64,000 bases of DNA from contig NC_092580.1 of the NCBI RefSeq assembly GCF_037975245.1, forward strand, positions 23,072,001 to 23,136,000. The letters run 5' to 3'. Made by a program: the position numbers and the translations under genes. Positions 37,401 through 49,800 of the stretch are shown here, in pieces (the stretch's first letter is position 1; each line of letters begins with the position of its first letter). The notes under the pieces are model-generated. The model was given only the letters and a program-made list of their open reading frames with translations. It had not been told where the DNA came from and ran no database searches. This stretch comes from Apostichopus japonicus. Its lineage: Eukaryota; Echinodermata; Holothuroidea; Aspidochirotida; Stichopodidae.

Positions 37401-40400
37401 TTCATACTAGGACTTTATTCCCCTGTAAGTCTTCTTTGCAAGTTCTGAGAAAATGACAATCTTTGGATACTAGCAATTTAAACTAAAGCAACAAGACATG
37501 TTGAGATTTCTCCTGAGTAGCAATGCAGTTAGAAGTTTGCATAATTGCATAACAATTGCACTTTGGTTTATCCTGGTTGTAGAGTTGTCGATCAGTAAAT
37601 GCTGTCCATAAGAGGAACTGAGGGTTGCTACTGTATAGCTCCAGCCCTCTGGATAGTGGTCATGTAACTTTCAAATATTAATTTCATTTTTTTTTCAATT
37701 CAGCATGAAAATACAGAAACCACTCAATTGGTTTGACTCTTTTTTCAATTTAAGAAAATTCAGTTAACATGCTAAGAAAGAATAATTTTTTCGTCATCAT
37801 GTGACTGATTTATAAAGCAGGAAAATCATTTTGATGTTTTTTGTCATTTTCTTTTAGGAGCTGGTGCTCTAACCGCTAGGACTCCTTCCACCACCCATCC
37901 ACTGCTGGTTCGAAACATGTCCGATGATACAGCCAGTACTTCCCAGGGCACAGCTCCGATTAGGAATCTGCCCAGGGGAGGCAGGCAAAGGTTGCATGTC
38001 CGTCCAGGGGCCAGCAACTCACAGATGGTTCATATTTACCATTCAGGAGCTCACAGGCCGCTGAGTGTCTCGGCAGTCTTACGGTAGGTGTGATTAAGCA
38101 GCACAATGCTTCAAGCTTACATGAACATGTAGGGAAATTTTGATATCTGTGGGGTAGAGGGTGGACATAGGGGTTAAATGTTTCTGGAGGTGATTGGGTG
38201 GTAAAAATTACGACGACGTACAGTAAACAGAGCTTGGAAAGCACGTTGCTGACATTAATGGAAAGAAAGTATATTTGCAATGTGCATTCCTGCTTTGAGA
38301 AAAGCATTCTCTTTTGTTTCTCGTTCAAGTAATACATTTTGACCAAATTTTTCATCCTGTTTTACGGCTCATAACGAGGGTGATTTGTTACTAAGACCAG
38401 CATATTGATACTGGTGTTTTTGCAAGTTGAGCAATATCGAGATATATCATTGGCTATCATTTTATCAATTTATTAAAATTTCAAAGGTAATTTGATACTT
38501 GAGCTCAGGACAGTTCTTGGTTTCATTTGGGGTAAAAAATATGAAGAAAATATGTGTAAAATATCATAGCTTTTACTTCAGGAAGCAGTTGGGGCTAGAC
38601 TACCAGTTAAAAGTGTGTAGTAGAATATTAACTCTATTTGTAAGCATGGTGTCAGGTAAACCCATGATTGAAGATGGTGGAAATTGAAAACACAGTTTTC
38701 ATTTGGGGTATGAATATAGAACCTTTGTGTGCAATGTCATAGATGTTTACTTTAGGTAGCATTCAGAGTTAAAAACATACACTAATCAGTTAAAAGTATA
38801 TGGCAGAATGTAAACTGTATTTGAGAGCATGGTGTATTGTAAACCATGTTTGAAAATGTGGTGGATTGAAAACTATGTTTGAAAACATTGTATGTAAACC
38901 GTATTTGAAAGCATGGTGGAATGTGCACCGTGTCTGAAGTAGGTGGAGGGTGTGACTCATGTTTTGAGAGCATAGTATAATAATACACACCATGTTTGTT
39001 TTCTTTATAAGGTTACTGGGGATGTCCTCTAGTAGTGATGTAGTTCAAGTATCCCAGACAGGCAACCAAACCAGAGTTTACGTCAGTAACTCCAACAACG
39101 AACTCGGTGGCACCAGCTCTCTGGCTGATGACATCCTCAATCTAGATGATGGCACCAGAGAGGTAAGAGAAGGGGAAGGAGCAGAGGTGGGAAAGGGGCA
39201 GGAGTGGTGGAGAGAAGGGGGAAAGAGTGGGGGTGGGAAGGGAAAGGTGTGGGGGAGGGAAGGGGGAAGAAGAGGGGGTGGGAAGGAGAGGGGTGGGAAG
39301 GGGGAAGGAGCAGGTGGGAAGAGGAAGGAGTGGTGGTGAGAAGGGGAAGGAGCAGGGGTGTGATAGAGTCAAAGGAAGATGAAAGAAAGTGAAAAATGAC
39401 AGTTGGTTGAAGGATTTGTCTGACACCTGAAGATGATAACAGATAGTGTTTGCACCATATTAAGTGAAATAGACAAATAAGGTAAACTCATAGGGTTTAA
39501 AAATATTATCACTTTCTCAAGCTTCTTCCCTGTCCATACTCCTAAAGCTTCCAGAACCCTAAGACACAGTACTCAAGAAATACTTCACCGGTAAATCATC
39601 TCTATTATTCCTTTCCAGACCTTTCGTGATGGCTATATGAGCAACCCTGACCTTTCATCCAATGTTACTCCCGTATACAAACGGTGGGATGAAGAAGCTT
39701 CTATTCTGGATGGGGAGAGTATGTTCGATTGTGTAGAAGGTGAATATTTGTGGACCTGGAGCAGTCAGCATTCATTATCAAGGCATAATGTAGAATCAAG
39801 ATGTTGTATTTGTCTCATGTCAATTGCTTCAAAATGCATTTTTTGAAGCCATACTGTAACATTTGACTTCAAAGTATGATTATAATGGAGTTTTGAACAT
39901 GTATGAATTCACAATGAATATTTATATTCTTGATGGCACGTATAGGTTTGACCGTATAGTTTCCATTTCAGTACATTCTGGCAATCTCAGATATATATAT
40001 TATTTTTACTTATAAACATTTTCTGTTATAGTGAGTTGTCGTCATTTGCCACAGGAATAATATGTAGTAGGTTCAAATGAAGGAACACAAAGATTGATTC
40101 ATATACTATGTGAAAAGAAGAATACAAAAATCCCTTGATGTTGTAACTTTTGACAGTTGGTATAATATAATGACAGTTTGTATAACTTGACCTTTTAACA
40201 GTTGGTATAATGAAACACAGGGATGATCGTAACTGCAACCTTCTGGGTATGCTTAGGAACAGTTGGTATAATGAAACACAGGGAAGACCATAACTGCAAC
40301 CGTCCAGGTACACTTAGGAACAGTTGGTATAATTAAACACAGGGATGATCATAACTGCAACCTTCTGGGTATGCTTAGGAACAGTTGGTATAATTTAACA

Positions 40401-43400
40401 CAGGGAATGCCATAACTGCAACCGTCCAGGTACACTTAGGAACAGTTGGTATAATTAAACACAGGGAAGACCATAACTGCAACCTTCTGGGTATGCTCAG
40501 GAACAGTTGGTATAATAAAACACAGGGAAGACCATAACTATAACCGTCCAGGTATACTTAGGAACAGTTGGTATAATGAAACACAGGGAAGACCATAACT
40601 GCAACCGTCCAGGTATGCTTAGGAACAGTTGGTATAATAAAACACAGGGAAGACCATAACTGCAACCTTCTGGGTATGCTTAGGAACAGTTGGTATAATA
40701 AAACACGGAAGACCATAACTATAACCGTCCAGGTATGCTTAGGAACAGTTGGTATAATAAAACACAGGGAAGACCATAACTGCAACCTTCCAGGTATGCT
40801 TAGGAACAGTTGGTATGATAAAACACAGGGAAGATCATAACTGCAACCGTCCAGGTATGCTTAACAATAGCTCAGTCAGTCTTAGCAAACATCTCTCCCT
40901 CTTTGTTTATGTCCAAACAGCTTTAAAGAGACCAATCATTGAAGTCTTAGAGAATAGACGGGACCAAGAGATAGCTGAGAGGAAAGAGAAACTGAAGAAA
41001 CAAGCGGAAGAAGATGCCAAGAAGAAAGTGGAGGAGGCCCGGAAAGCGACGGCCAAGGCTTTACTGGGACACGGGAAGAAGAAAGGCAACGGGGTCGCTG
41101 CTGAAGCTACCAAAGCTGCCTCTAAAGAGGCAGAGGAAGAGAAGATGGAGGTATATTTAAATATTCATTAAACAGAAACAAAAAGGGAATAGAAATAAAT
41201 TTGCAAAATTGCGATGGTCTCTGTTTGGTTTGTGCATCTTCTGTGTTAAAGCTGACTACCTTGAATCAGGAAAAGAAGAGAGATTGTTATCCCTCCTCTC
41301 AGTGTAATGGGTTTGTCCAGGTTACTTTGTTTGTAGAGAAGCCTGTTCCAGAAAAGGTTTGGGTGTTCTCTGGCTGTGAGTAAAGAAACATTTTAACAAT
41401 TTGTGTTATGACAGAGCTTTTTCATTTTGAAATATTCAAAAAAATGTGCTACTTTTTGGCTATAAGCTCATGTCAGATATATGTAAAATATATCACTATT
41501 TGGTAACATTAACACAGTGCTTGAAAGATTATCAAATATCACCTTTTTTTTTTACTTTAGGTACCAATTAAACATTGAAATGAATATGGATATATGAAGA
41601 TGGTACAAACAAGTTAGCTTTTCATGTCTGCACAGTCCTAAAACTTAAACTTGATACATGCTGCTGTTAGAAATGCAGCAATTTTGTCAGGTTTCTATCT
41701 GGGCCATTTTGTTTATATTCAGGAGTTTTCATTGATTGGAAATGTCCATTACAAAGAGAGGAAAGGAAGGTTTTTGCATAGTAGCTTTGCATACATTTAG
41801 AAGTAGGTTTGAAACAGTAATTGATATTTTAAAGATGGCAAAAAAATCTATCTTGATTAAATAGATCAGTGACAACGGAGAGAAGACAAGTGGGGAACCA
41901 TCCAGTGGAACCAGTGAAGAAGCCTCGGATACTGTAACACCTGCAGCTCCAGACTCATGGGGTAAGCCACGAGATTCAGTAAATGCCAGAAGCTAACCCT
42001 CCCCCCACCCCCAACCCCCCCACTGCAACACCTGCAGCTTCAGACTCATGGGGTAAGCCACGAGATTCAGTAAAAGCCAGAAGCTAACCCCCCTCCCCCT
42101 CCCCTCCCTCTCTTCCTCTCCAACTGCTGCACTTTTACAAGCATGTGGTAAGTTTTGTACATTGGCAGAAAAATATTATCTCATGTTTTGTTTGTTATTC
42201 TAGGAGGCTACTACAAAGATTGACATTTCCATTTTATAAGGCATAATTGATTTCAAAGAAGTAATATAAATAATTTGTGATTATTCTTATCTTATCCTGC
42301 AGCAACAGCAGCTGCCCTCCTAAACACAACCGTGTTGCAAATGGCTCCAACTCTGGCTCAAGGCGCTGGTTCTGAAGTCATCAGGGTTCCCCAGGTACCT
42401 CCAGCCGTGCCTGATTTTGAGGGGGCAGAACAACCTCAGGGGGCATCTACTCCCATGGCCTCACCCTCGACGGTACCAGAAGAGAGACTGGAACCACCCA
42501 CCAGCACCAGGTACAGGGAATCATTTATCCTGTATGGCATCACAAAATGATATACAAAAATGGTCAAGTTGCTGTACAAATGTGAAAATGTATATAGCAG
42601 TTTTCTACACAGGAACTATATAGTAATCAATGATAGACAATATTCTAAGCTTTTGGAAAATGCTACACCAAATTTTCAACAGTAGATTCTTCCCTGAGGT
42701 ATGTAGGTAGAAAAAGTCACTGTCATATAGGTAATACAGTCACTAACTCAACTAAGTCTTACAAAAGGAGAGTTGGAAGTAACCTCCAGCTCTATCAACC
42801 TGTATCATAGACCAGTACATAGAGATGGCACCACTGATTAGAATCACCCAGTCTTCATGAAGCAAGTGAAGTTGACCACAGAATTTAGTGTCTTGTTGCA
42901 AATGTAGCCATAGACAGTGGAACTTGTATTAATGTGTGTAGGAAGGTCTCATGGCCGATTAAGTATTAAAAAGTATTTCTCAGAAGTGGCATCAAGCTAG
43001 ACATCTTTACAGTCAAAGACAACCTCCAAAAATCAAGTGTCCCTTCTCCCCTCCTACCCTTCCTCCCCCTCCTTCCCCTCCTCCCCCTCCTCTCCCTCCT
43101 CCCCCCTCCTCATCCACCCTTTCTGTCTTCCCTGTTGCTGTTTGTATTCTGTTACTGGTGTAATCATGCTGTTGTGAGGTTACCCCCTCCTCCCCTCTCT
43201 CCCTCCCCCTCTCCCTCCTCCCCCTCTCCCTCCTCCCCCTCTCCCTCCTCCCCCCTCTCCCTCCTCCCCCCTCTCCCTTCTCCCCCCTCTCCCTCCTCCC
43301 CCATCCTCTACCCTTTCTGTCTTCCCTGTTGTTGTTTGTATTCTATTACTGGTGTAATCTTGCTGTTGTAATATTGCTCATGTTTTTTTCTCTGTTTGCT

Positions 43401-46400
43401 TCAGTCCTATGGAGACATCCACAGCTGAGGGAGATGATAGGAGTGTTGGACCTCTCACCACCACATCAGATGTCCCTTCTGTTGCTGCTGGTGAGTTATT
43501 ATAAACATCAAATATCTTGTTATTTATTTTACAGTTTGCTCCCTTTTTGTATTAGTCATTGGATGTCAAACATTGTGCACTGTCCATGCTGCTTAGGACA
43601 ATTGATGTGTAATGCATAGTTCCTGTCCTTTTAATACTGCAATGCTTTTGCACACCTTTCACTGGTACGGTGATACCATGCAAACACACTCTGTTAATGG
43701 GGGTGATTTTAACAGATTTTATCACACTCTGAATGCTTTTGCAAATGTGTTCCCCCAACCAACTTGTAAACGTTTTATAAATGTCCCTTATACTTCCCCC
43801 TTAACGGAGTCACCTTCATTTGGAATGAAGACCACCTCCAATCCTGTTCCTTTGAGATGAGGACATTGAAATAGTGAAGGACAGACATTTTAGAGAAGAA
43901 AAGAAAGTATGGTAGTGGGGTCGGGGGGGGGGCAGGAGGGAGGATTAAAAAGAAAGGTAACAGCTGATTTTGACTCATTTCTTTTCTTGTCTTAGTAATC
44001 ACAACCACTAACAGTGCTGCAGAAGGCGCATCTGCGGGTGCACCGACTGTCCCCACCTCTGCTGCCGTCACCAGCACCCAGTCAGAGACTCACCCTGCCA
44101 CCTCGACTATCCTCTCTACCGTCACCACCACCCAGTCAGGACCGCATCCTGTCTCTGCCATCCTCTCTACCACCGGCGAGGTCACACTGAACTCTCTCCT
44201 CTCGGGGACGGCCAGTAACGTCGGAGCGGCTAGCACTACCCCTCTACAGACCGGAGATCGTGTCATGGCTGAGAGTGCCCTCGTCAGTGGTACGCCATCG
44301 ACTGGGTAAGGATTAAAACATTGTCAAGCAGAAAAATTGTCATGAATTTTAAATGTAATTTACCTTACATCTTGAATAGGAAAATCTGTCATTTAGCTCA
44401 CGTGATCTAGTGATGATTTTAAGCAAACAAGAACATGTTGAAAGGCAGTTGGTGATTGGTCAAGGTAAGCGTGCACTTTGAAAAGTTACGTTCTGGTAGG
44501 GAGTCTTAATCATCAATCGAGGTTGGAATGTCATGAAACAAATAATATTAACAACATCATTGCATGGCTATTTACCCAATAAGAGATTTAAAAAGAGCTT
44601 TGAAATCATCAAACACTGGCCTATTGTGAGATACCTGTACCCCTTTGCAAGGCAGATCATGAAGGATATTTGCTGCTTGACCCTCTAATCAACCTGAATT
44701 TGTGTTACAATGATCTGAACAACAAAGTTTGGTGATCAGAGAGATTAAATAAGAAGGGAAGGATTAACCAAGTGTACTTACTCTTGAAAGAACTAATTGT
44801 CTTCCTGACATCTGCAAGGATAGTTTATCTTGCCTGACAATGCATTTAGACCTCCCATGCCACTGGGAAGTTCATAAAATTTAGCTCGGATAAGAAAAAC
44901 CAAACTTCAGAAATTTGAATGATGTCTTCCCCCCCCCTCCCTCCCCTCTTTTTCATGTCTTATGTACTACAGATGACATTCTCGTTTACTATTGTTTCAC
45001 ACACAGAACTGGTACAGATGCAACTGAGGCTGCAGTCGCACCAACTCCAGGTATGAGATGAAAGGGTCATCTAGTAATTATGCAAATATGCATATAAATA
45101 TGCAAATATGTTAGAAAGTATCATCAAAATGGTCACTGGTGCGCAACGATAAATGAGCATCGTACCAGCACCGTCAAAAATACCCCCGCATCGAGCTATT
45201 TAATATCCTTCAGTTTAACGTACCTCAATGTCTTGGAATGGAGCTTCGGTTGAAACTTCATTGTGATGATAAAATTAAGTTTTTTGTATAGAATACTCAA
45301 ACTTGGTGGAACCTATATCGATGAACTTGTAAATAAAGAAAGGACAAGATATGCTCACTTTTAAATTAGTTGTTAGATACCCTGCTAGGATTGGATACAA
45401 TTATTTACTGTCTTCTACCTGCTTAAAATAATTCCAATATTTTGCCAACGTTTGGATTTGCAGAATCATGGCTGTTTTGAAACAAGATTCGTCATCTATA
45501 GTAGGTCTGCTCTGTAATATAGCAAACCCTTACGTGTGTTGCGTGTCATCCACTCGTAACCTTGACCTTTGACATGAACAGATAAGATTCGTAATCTGAA
45601 ACGTAATCTCAAACCCTTAATCTCGTAATCACACTTCAGGATCTGTTGAAAAATAAAACTGGTTTTGGATTTACTTCATTCTTGAACATAGAGAGCCTGT
45701 GAAATGTGTATGCAGACTTCATGAAGGAACTGACAATTAAAATTATAAGAGAAGGTAGTACATTGCAGTTCCTTGAAATGAGAAGTAAATATTTTAAATA
45801 TCTGCTGAAGATAAAATAGAGAAGAAAGTAAATAGATTTTCCAAAGCTTTGACATTCACAAGGAAATCACAGCAGGGAAGTAGTAATTTCTGTGATGATT
45901 TTAAAAAAAAAATTTTTTCATTATTATTCTTTCTATTTTATTTTACCGCTGTGTGTAAATCCGAAATAATTGGTGGAACAAGGCATGGTTCAGTCATATG
46001 TTTGGCTAAACTGTCTTGCTCTCTATCTCTCTATATACTAAAGTTATGCCAAAGTAGAAACAATTCAAGACAAGGCTCTAGGTATTTGCACCAGAGAAAG
46101 TAGTAAATTTGCCTCCTGTCAAAGACATCACTTGATTTAATAAGTTTCCATGGCAAGGAATGTCGAGTTTATAATTCTCCAGACAGCTTAGTAAACTTAA
46201 ACTGGTGCTGTGGCCGAGTGGATAAAGGCAGTGGCATTTGAAGCAATGAGGCTTAGCAATCGGGAGGTTTGGGGTTCGATTCCCGGCCGGGTCATAGTAA
46301 GGTGGGTTTTTCATCCAAGAGCAATCTAAGGTTTTCCCATCTGAAATGACTTTTTAAATTGAAAAGATTCCAAATTCAAGTTAAAATGTTGAATTGGAAG

Positions 46401-46858
46401 CTACCCGACGTGTTAGTTGTAATCCATGAGCCCTTGCGGGTTTCTCCCACATTTGCTGTCGCTTAAGCGTTGTAAAAATAACTGCTGATTATTATGATTA
46501 TTATTATGATTATTGTCAATTCTTTGTGACCCCTGGAAATCCTGTTGACTCTCATGTAATTACGTTTAACCCGTAGGAGACATGGAACTTCCAGAGGGAG
46601 TGGATCCATCGTTTCTAGCAGCCCTTCCAGATAATATCCGACAGGAGGTCCTCCAAGAACACCTCGGCATCCAGAGCAACGCGTCTTCGTCGGGAGCTCC
46701 GAAACCAGCCACGACATCAGCTACGACAGGATCTACCGACACCCCCACCAGCAGTCAAGTGGACCCAGAATTCCTTGCAGCTCTTCCTCCACACATTCAG
46801 GAAGAGGTATATACCATTGCAATCATTCATGGTTCACCCTACGCTTAGGACGTGGTGC

Positions 46859-46890
<32 letters not shown>

Positions 46891-49800
46891 GTGGCCGTAC
46901 CACTTCACGGTGGAGAGCTGAGATTCACCGTATTTTGTCATCAATTATGGTTGTACAGCTCCAGTGAGGTTTATTAATTAGTAACCTTTCATTCGAATGA
47001 CCTGAAATCTACACTGTTGGCAGCGTGGTGTTTGGAGGTAGGCGTAGTATCAAGTAAATCAGCGTTAGTGTAATCCCAGGATATATATATACCTTAGTGT
47101 CAACCATGCATCTCTCCAAGACATTTAATGAAATGTTATGGTCTCTATGACTTTCCCTACTTTATGGCGAGTTTGTTACAGTTTTGCATAATAAGTTGAA
47201 TGGTCGAGCAAAGATTGCATTCAATTTCATTTACGTGTGGCCAAATTTTCTAGCTTTGGTACCCTTATTTCACTAAAACCCAATGTCATCGCCCCAGAAA
47301 ATATTAATTTCTTTTAAAAAAAGGTTGAGGCATCCATTGAACATTTAAAACTTCATCTTTAGTACATTTTAAAATAGTTACAAATGCATTGATGTTGGCC
47401 ACTAAAGTGCATTGAGACTGTGTTTGACAGTTGTTATGTCTCTCTACCAAATGTTTGATGACCTTTGGCTCTTTCTTCTTCGAACAGGTCTTGGCTGAGG
47501 AAAGAGCGGAGCAGCAGCGTCTGCAGCAGGCCACCCAGCCTCCGTCCACAGCAGCGGCCTCAGAACCGATGGACCCTGCGGCGTTCATCCAGACCCTCCC
47601 TCGGAGCCTTCGTCAGTCTGTCCTGTCCGACATAGATCACAGCATGCTGGCTCTGCTCCCTGCAGAACTAGCTGCTGAAGCACAGGCTCTGAGACTGGAG
47701 TGTGCTAGAGTCATCAGGAGGAGGCAGCTTCTGCAAGAGAGGAGAATACGGGAAACAGGGAGTAAGTTCACTGCTGATAATGTCTATGCACTGTGTTTCA
47801 GCCAGACGGCTGTCCTGTATTAAGTATGGAGGAAGTTAGTAGTTAGTTATTCCGGACCAAACGTGGTACAGATAGTATGCAAAATATGATGGTATGCAAA
47901 AATAGGCTACTCTTGGTAAAGATGGTATGCAAAATAGGCTACTCTTGCTACAGATGGTTTCGCAAAATAGGCTATGAAGACCTAGCCTCGGGCTTTATGG
48001 TTGTTTTTGGACAGATTTTCCAAGCTATGAAAACTGATATTAATAGCAATAATGTTGTGTTGCAACATAATATGGATAATATTTGTAATGCCATTGGCTA
48101 CTGTAACAGATCAAAACATTTAAAACGTGCACAAAGCCACTCTAAAAATCACAGTCTGTCATTCAGATAGGAATTTGTCCTTCTGTTTTAAGTCATTTCC
48201 AGTAGAATGTTAGACTCACTTTGTTTTCTCTGTTTGGTGTTAAACAATATTAAATTTGAAATCAGAACAGGGAAACCCAGTCCACACTTCACCTCTGATA
48301 TGGAAGTGTTAGGTCTTGCCAAGAATTCTGAGTCAGGATGAAAGGCTGTTAATGACAACTCTGTCAGGTACATGAACAGTACACAGTCCAGGTATGAGCT
48401 TTATCCGCAAAATTGCAGAATATCAGTGATTTCTTTTCTACCTCGGGGACAAAAACTAGTATCCTAACACACTGTAACATACACAAACTAGAGCCTATAC
48501 CGCAATTTTTGCACAGTTCATGAATTTTTTTCTACCCCAGGCTCATCCCTGACAGTCTTTACAAGGTTGTTTCAATGTTGGGGAATCGTTACAATATTAA
48601 CCCTTGCCATTTGTCTGCCTTCAGGAATATCAGGAATAACGGGTCAGGGTTTGAATTATTACCGGCTGTCATCACCCCGGAGGACCGGTGCGTCTTGGGC
48701 CAACGACTTTGCACACCGTCCTCAGTCCAGGCTAGGAACGAACATCTCTGGTCTGCAAGTACAGGGAAGGCAGCTGGTAGATTTGGAAGCGTTAACCTGC
48801 CTACTGGTGCTTCTGTTCCTTAATGAATCAAAACTTAATCTTGTCCGACTGTGGCGGGTGTTACGTAATTTGAGTTTCCACCCGCCCACCAGGAACTGGA
48901 TTCTCATGTCACTGCTTAGCATCTTAGAGAAAACAAAAGCATGTAGGACAGTAGAGGGTACAAAGGGGAGCGATTTAACCAGCCCTGTCGGAGACATGGA
49001 TGCCTCTTTTGTAGGAGGCAAAAATGCTGTAGTTCCATCTTGGCTGTCAGTCAGCATGGATGCGGCCTTGGGTTGTAGAGCGAGCATTTTTCAAGTTCAG
49101 CGTGGGAACCGCAAAGGTTCTGACAGGCAACCGGGTAGCGTCTACATCCATCCCCAGGCGGCCTCCATGGTCTGCCAGAATGTATTGGACACGCTCTACG
49201 CACTAGCCGACGATTTCCCGCAACAGTTTATACCCGACCCCTTAGCGCACGCCAGGATAATGAAACAGAAGGATGAGTCGACGAAGATGGACACAAACGA
49301 ATCAAATGAACCAAATCTGAACCCCGAAAGCGGTGCGATCCAGAAAGGCAGCCACCAGCGGTCGGAGCCGGACTTTTGGGAGCTGCTGGTGAAGCTAGAC
49401 AGCACCAGTCATGGCAGGAAAGGCAAGGCTACGTCAAAGCCGACGCTGCTCTTATCCGGTAAAGAGATCAAGGAGCCGTCTTGGGAGGGGAGTCCTGTTG
49501 CTAGGTTATTGGCTATGCTCTCGCATCCAGTAGTCAAGAGGAGCACTGCGCTCACAGACAAGCTTCTGCATCTTCTGACACTGGTCACAGCATCACTGCC
49601 GGACAAAGACAAGGAATCCAATTTGAGTAGTGCACAGAGGCAAGCTAGTTCAACTGTTAGGGTGAGTGGAGAATCCTTCATTAGAGGCTTTGAAAAGAGA
49701 GAGAAAAAATGATGCGATGATTTGATTTTATAATTTGCTATTGCTGGTGTTAAATCACAGTACATGTAATGACTTGTTTGCATATATATACATCATCACT

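Noticed and set aside
39142-39426. Pro/Ser/Leu-rich minus-strand frame
   Set aside because: Reverse reading of the purine minisatellite.
46078-46314. Minus-strand frame with [10 protein letters not shown]
   Set aside because: Antisense translation of the SINE tRNA head.
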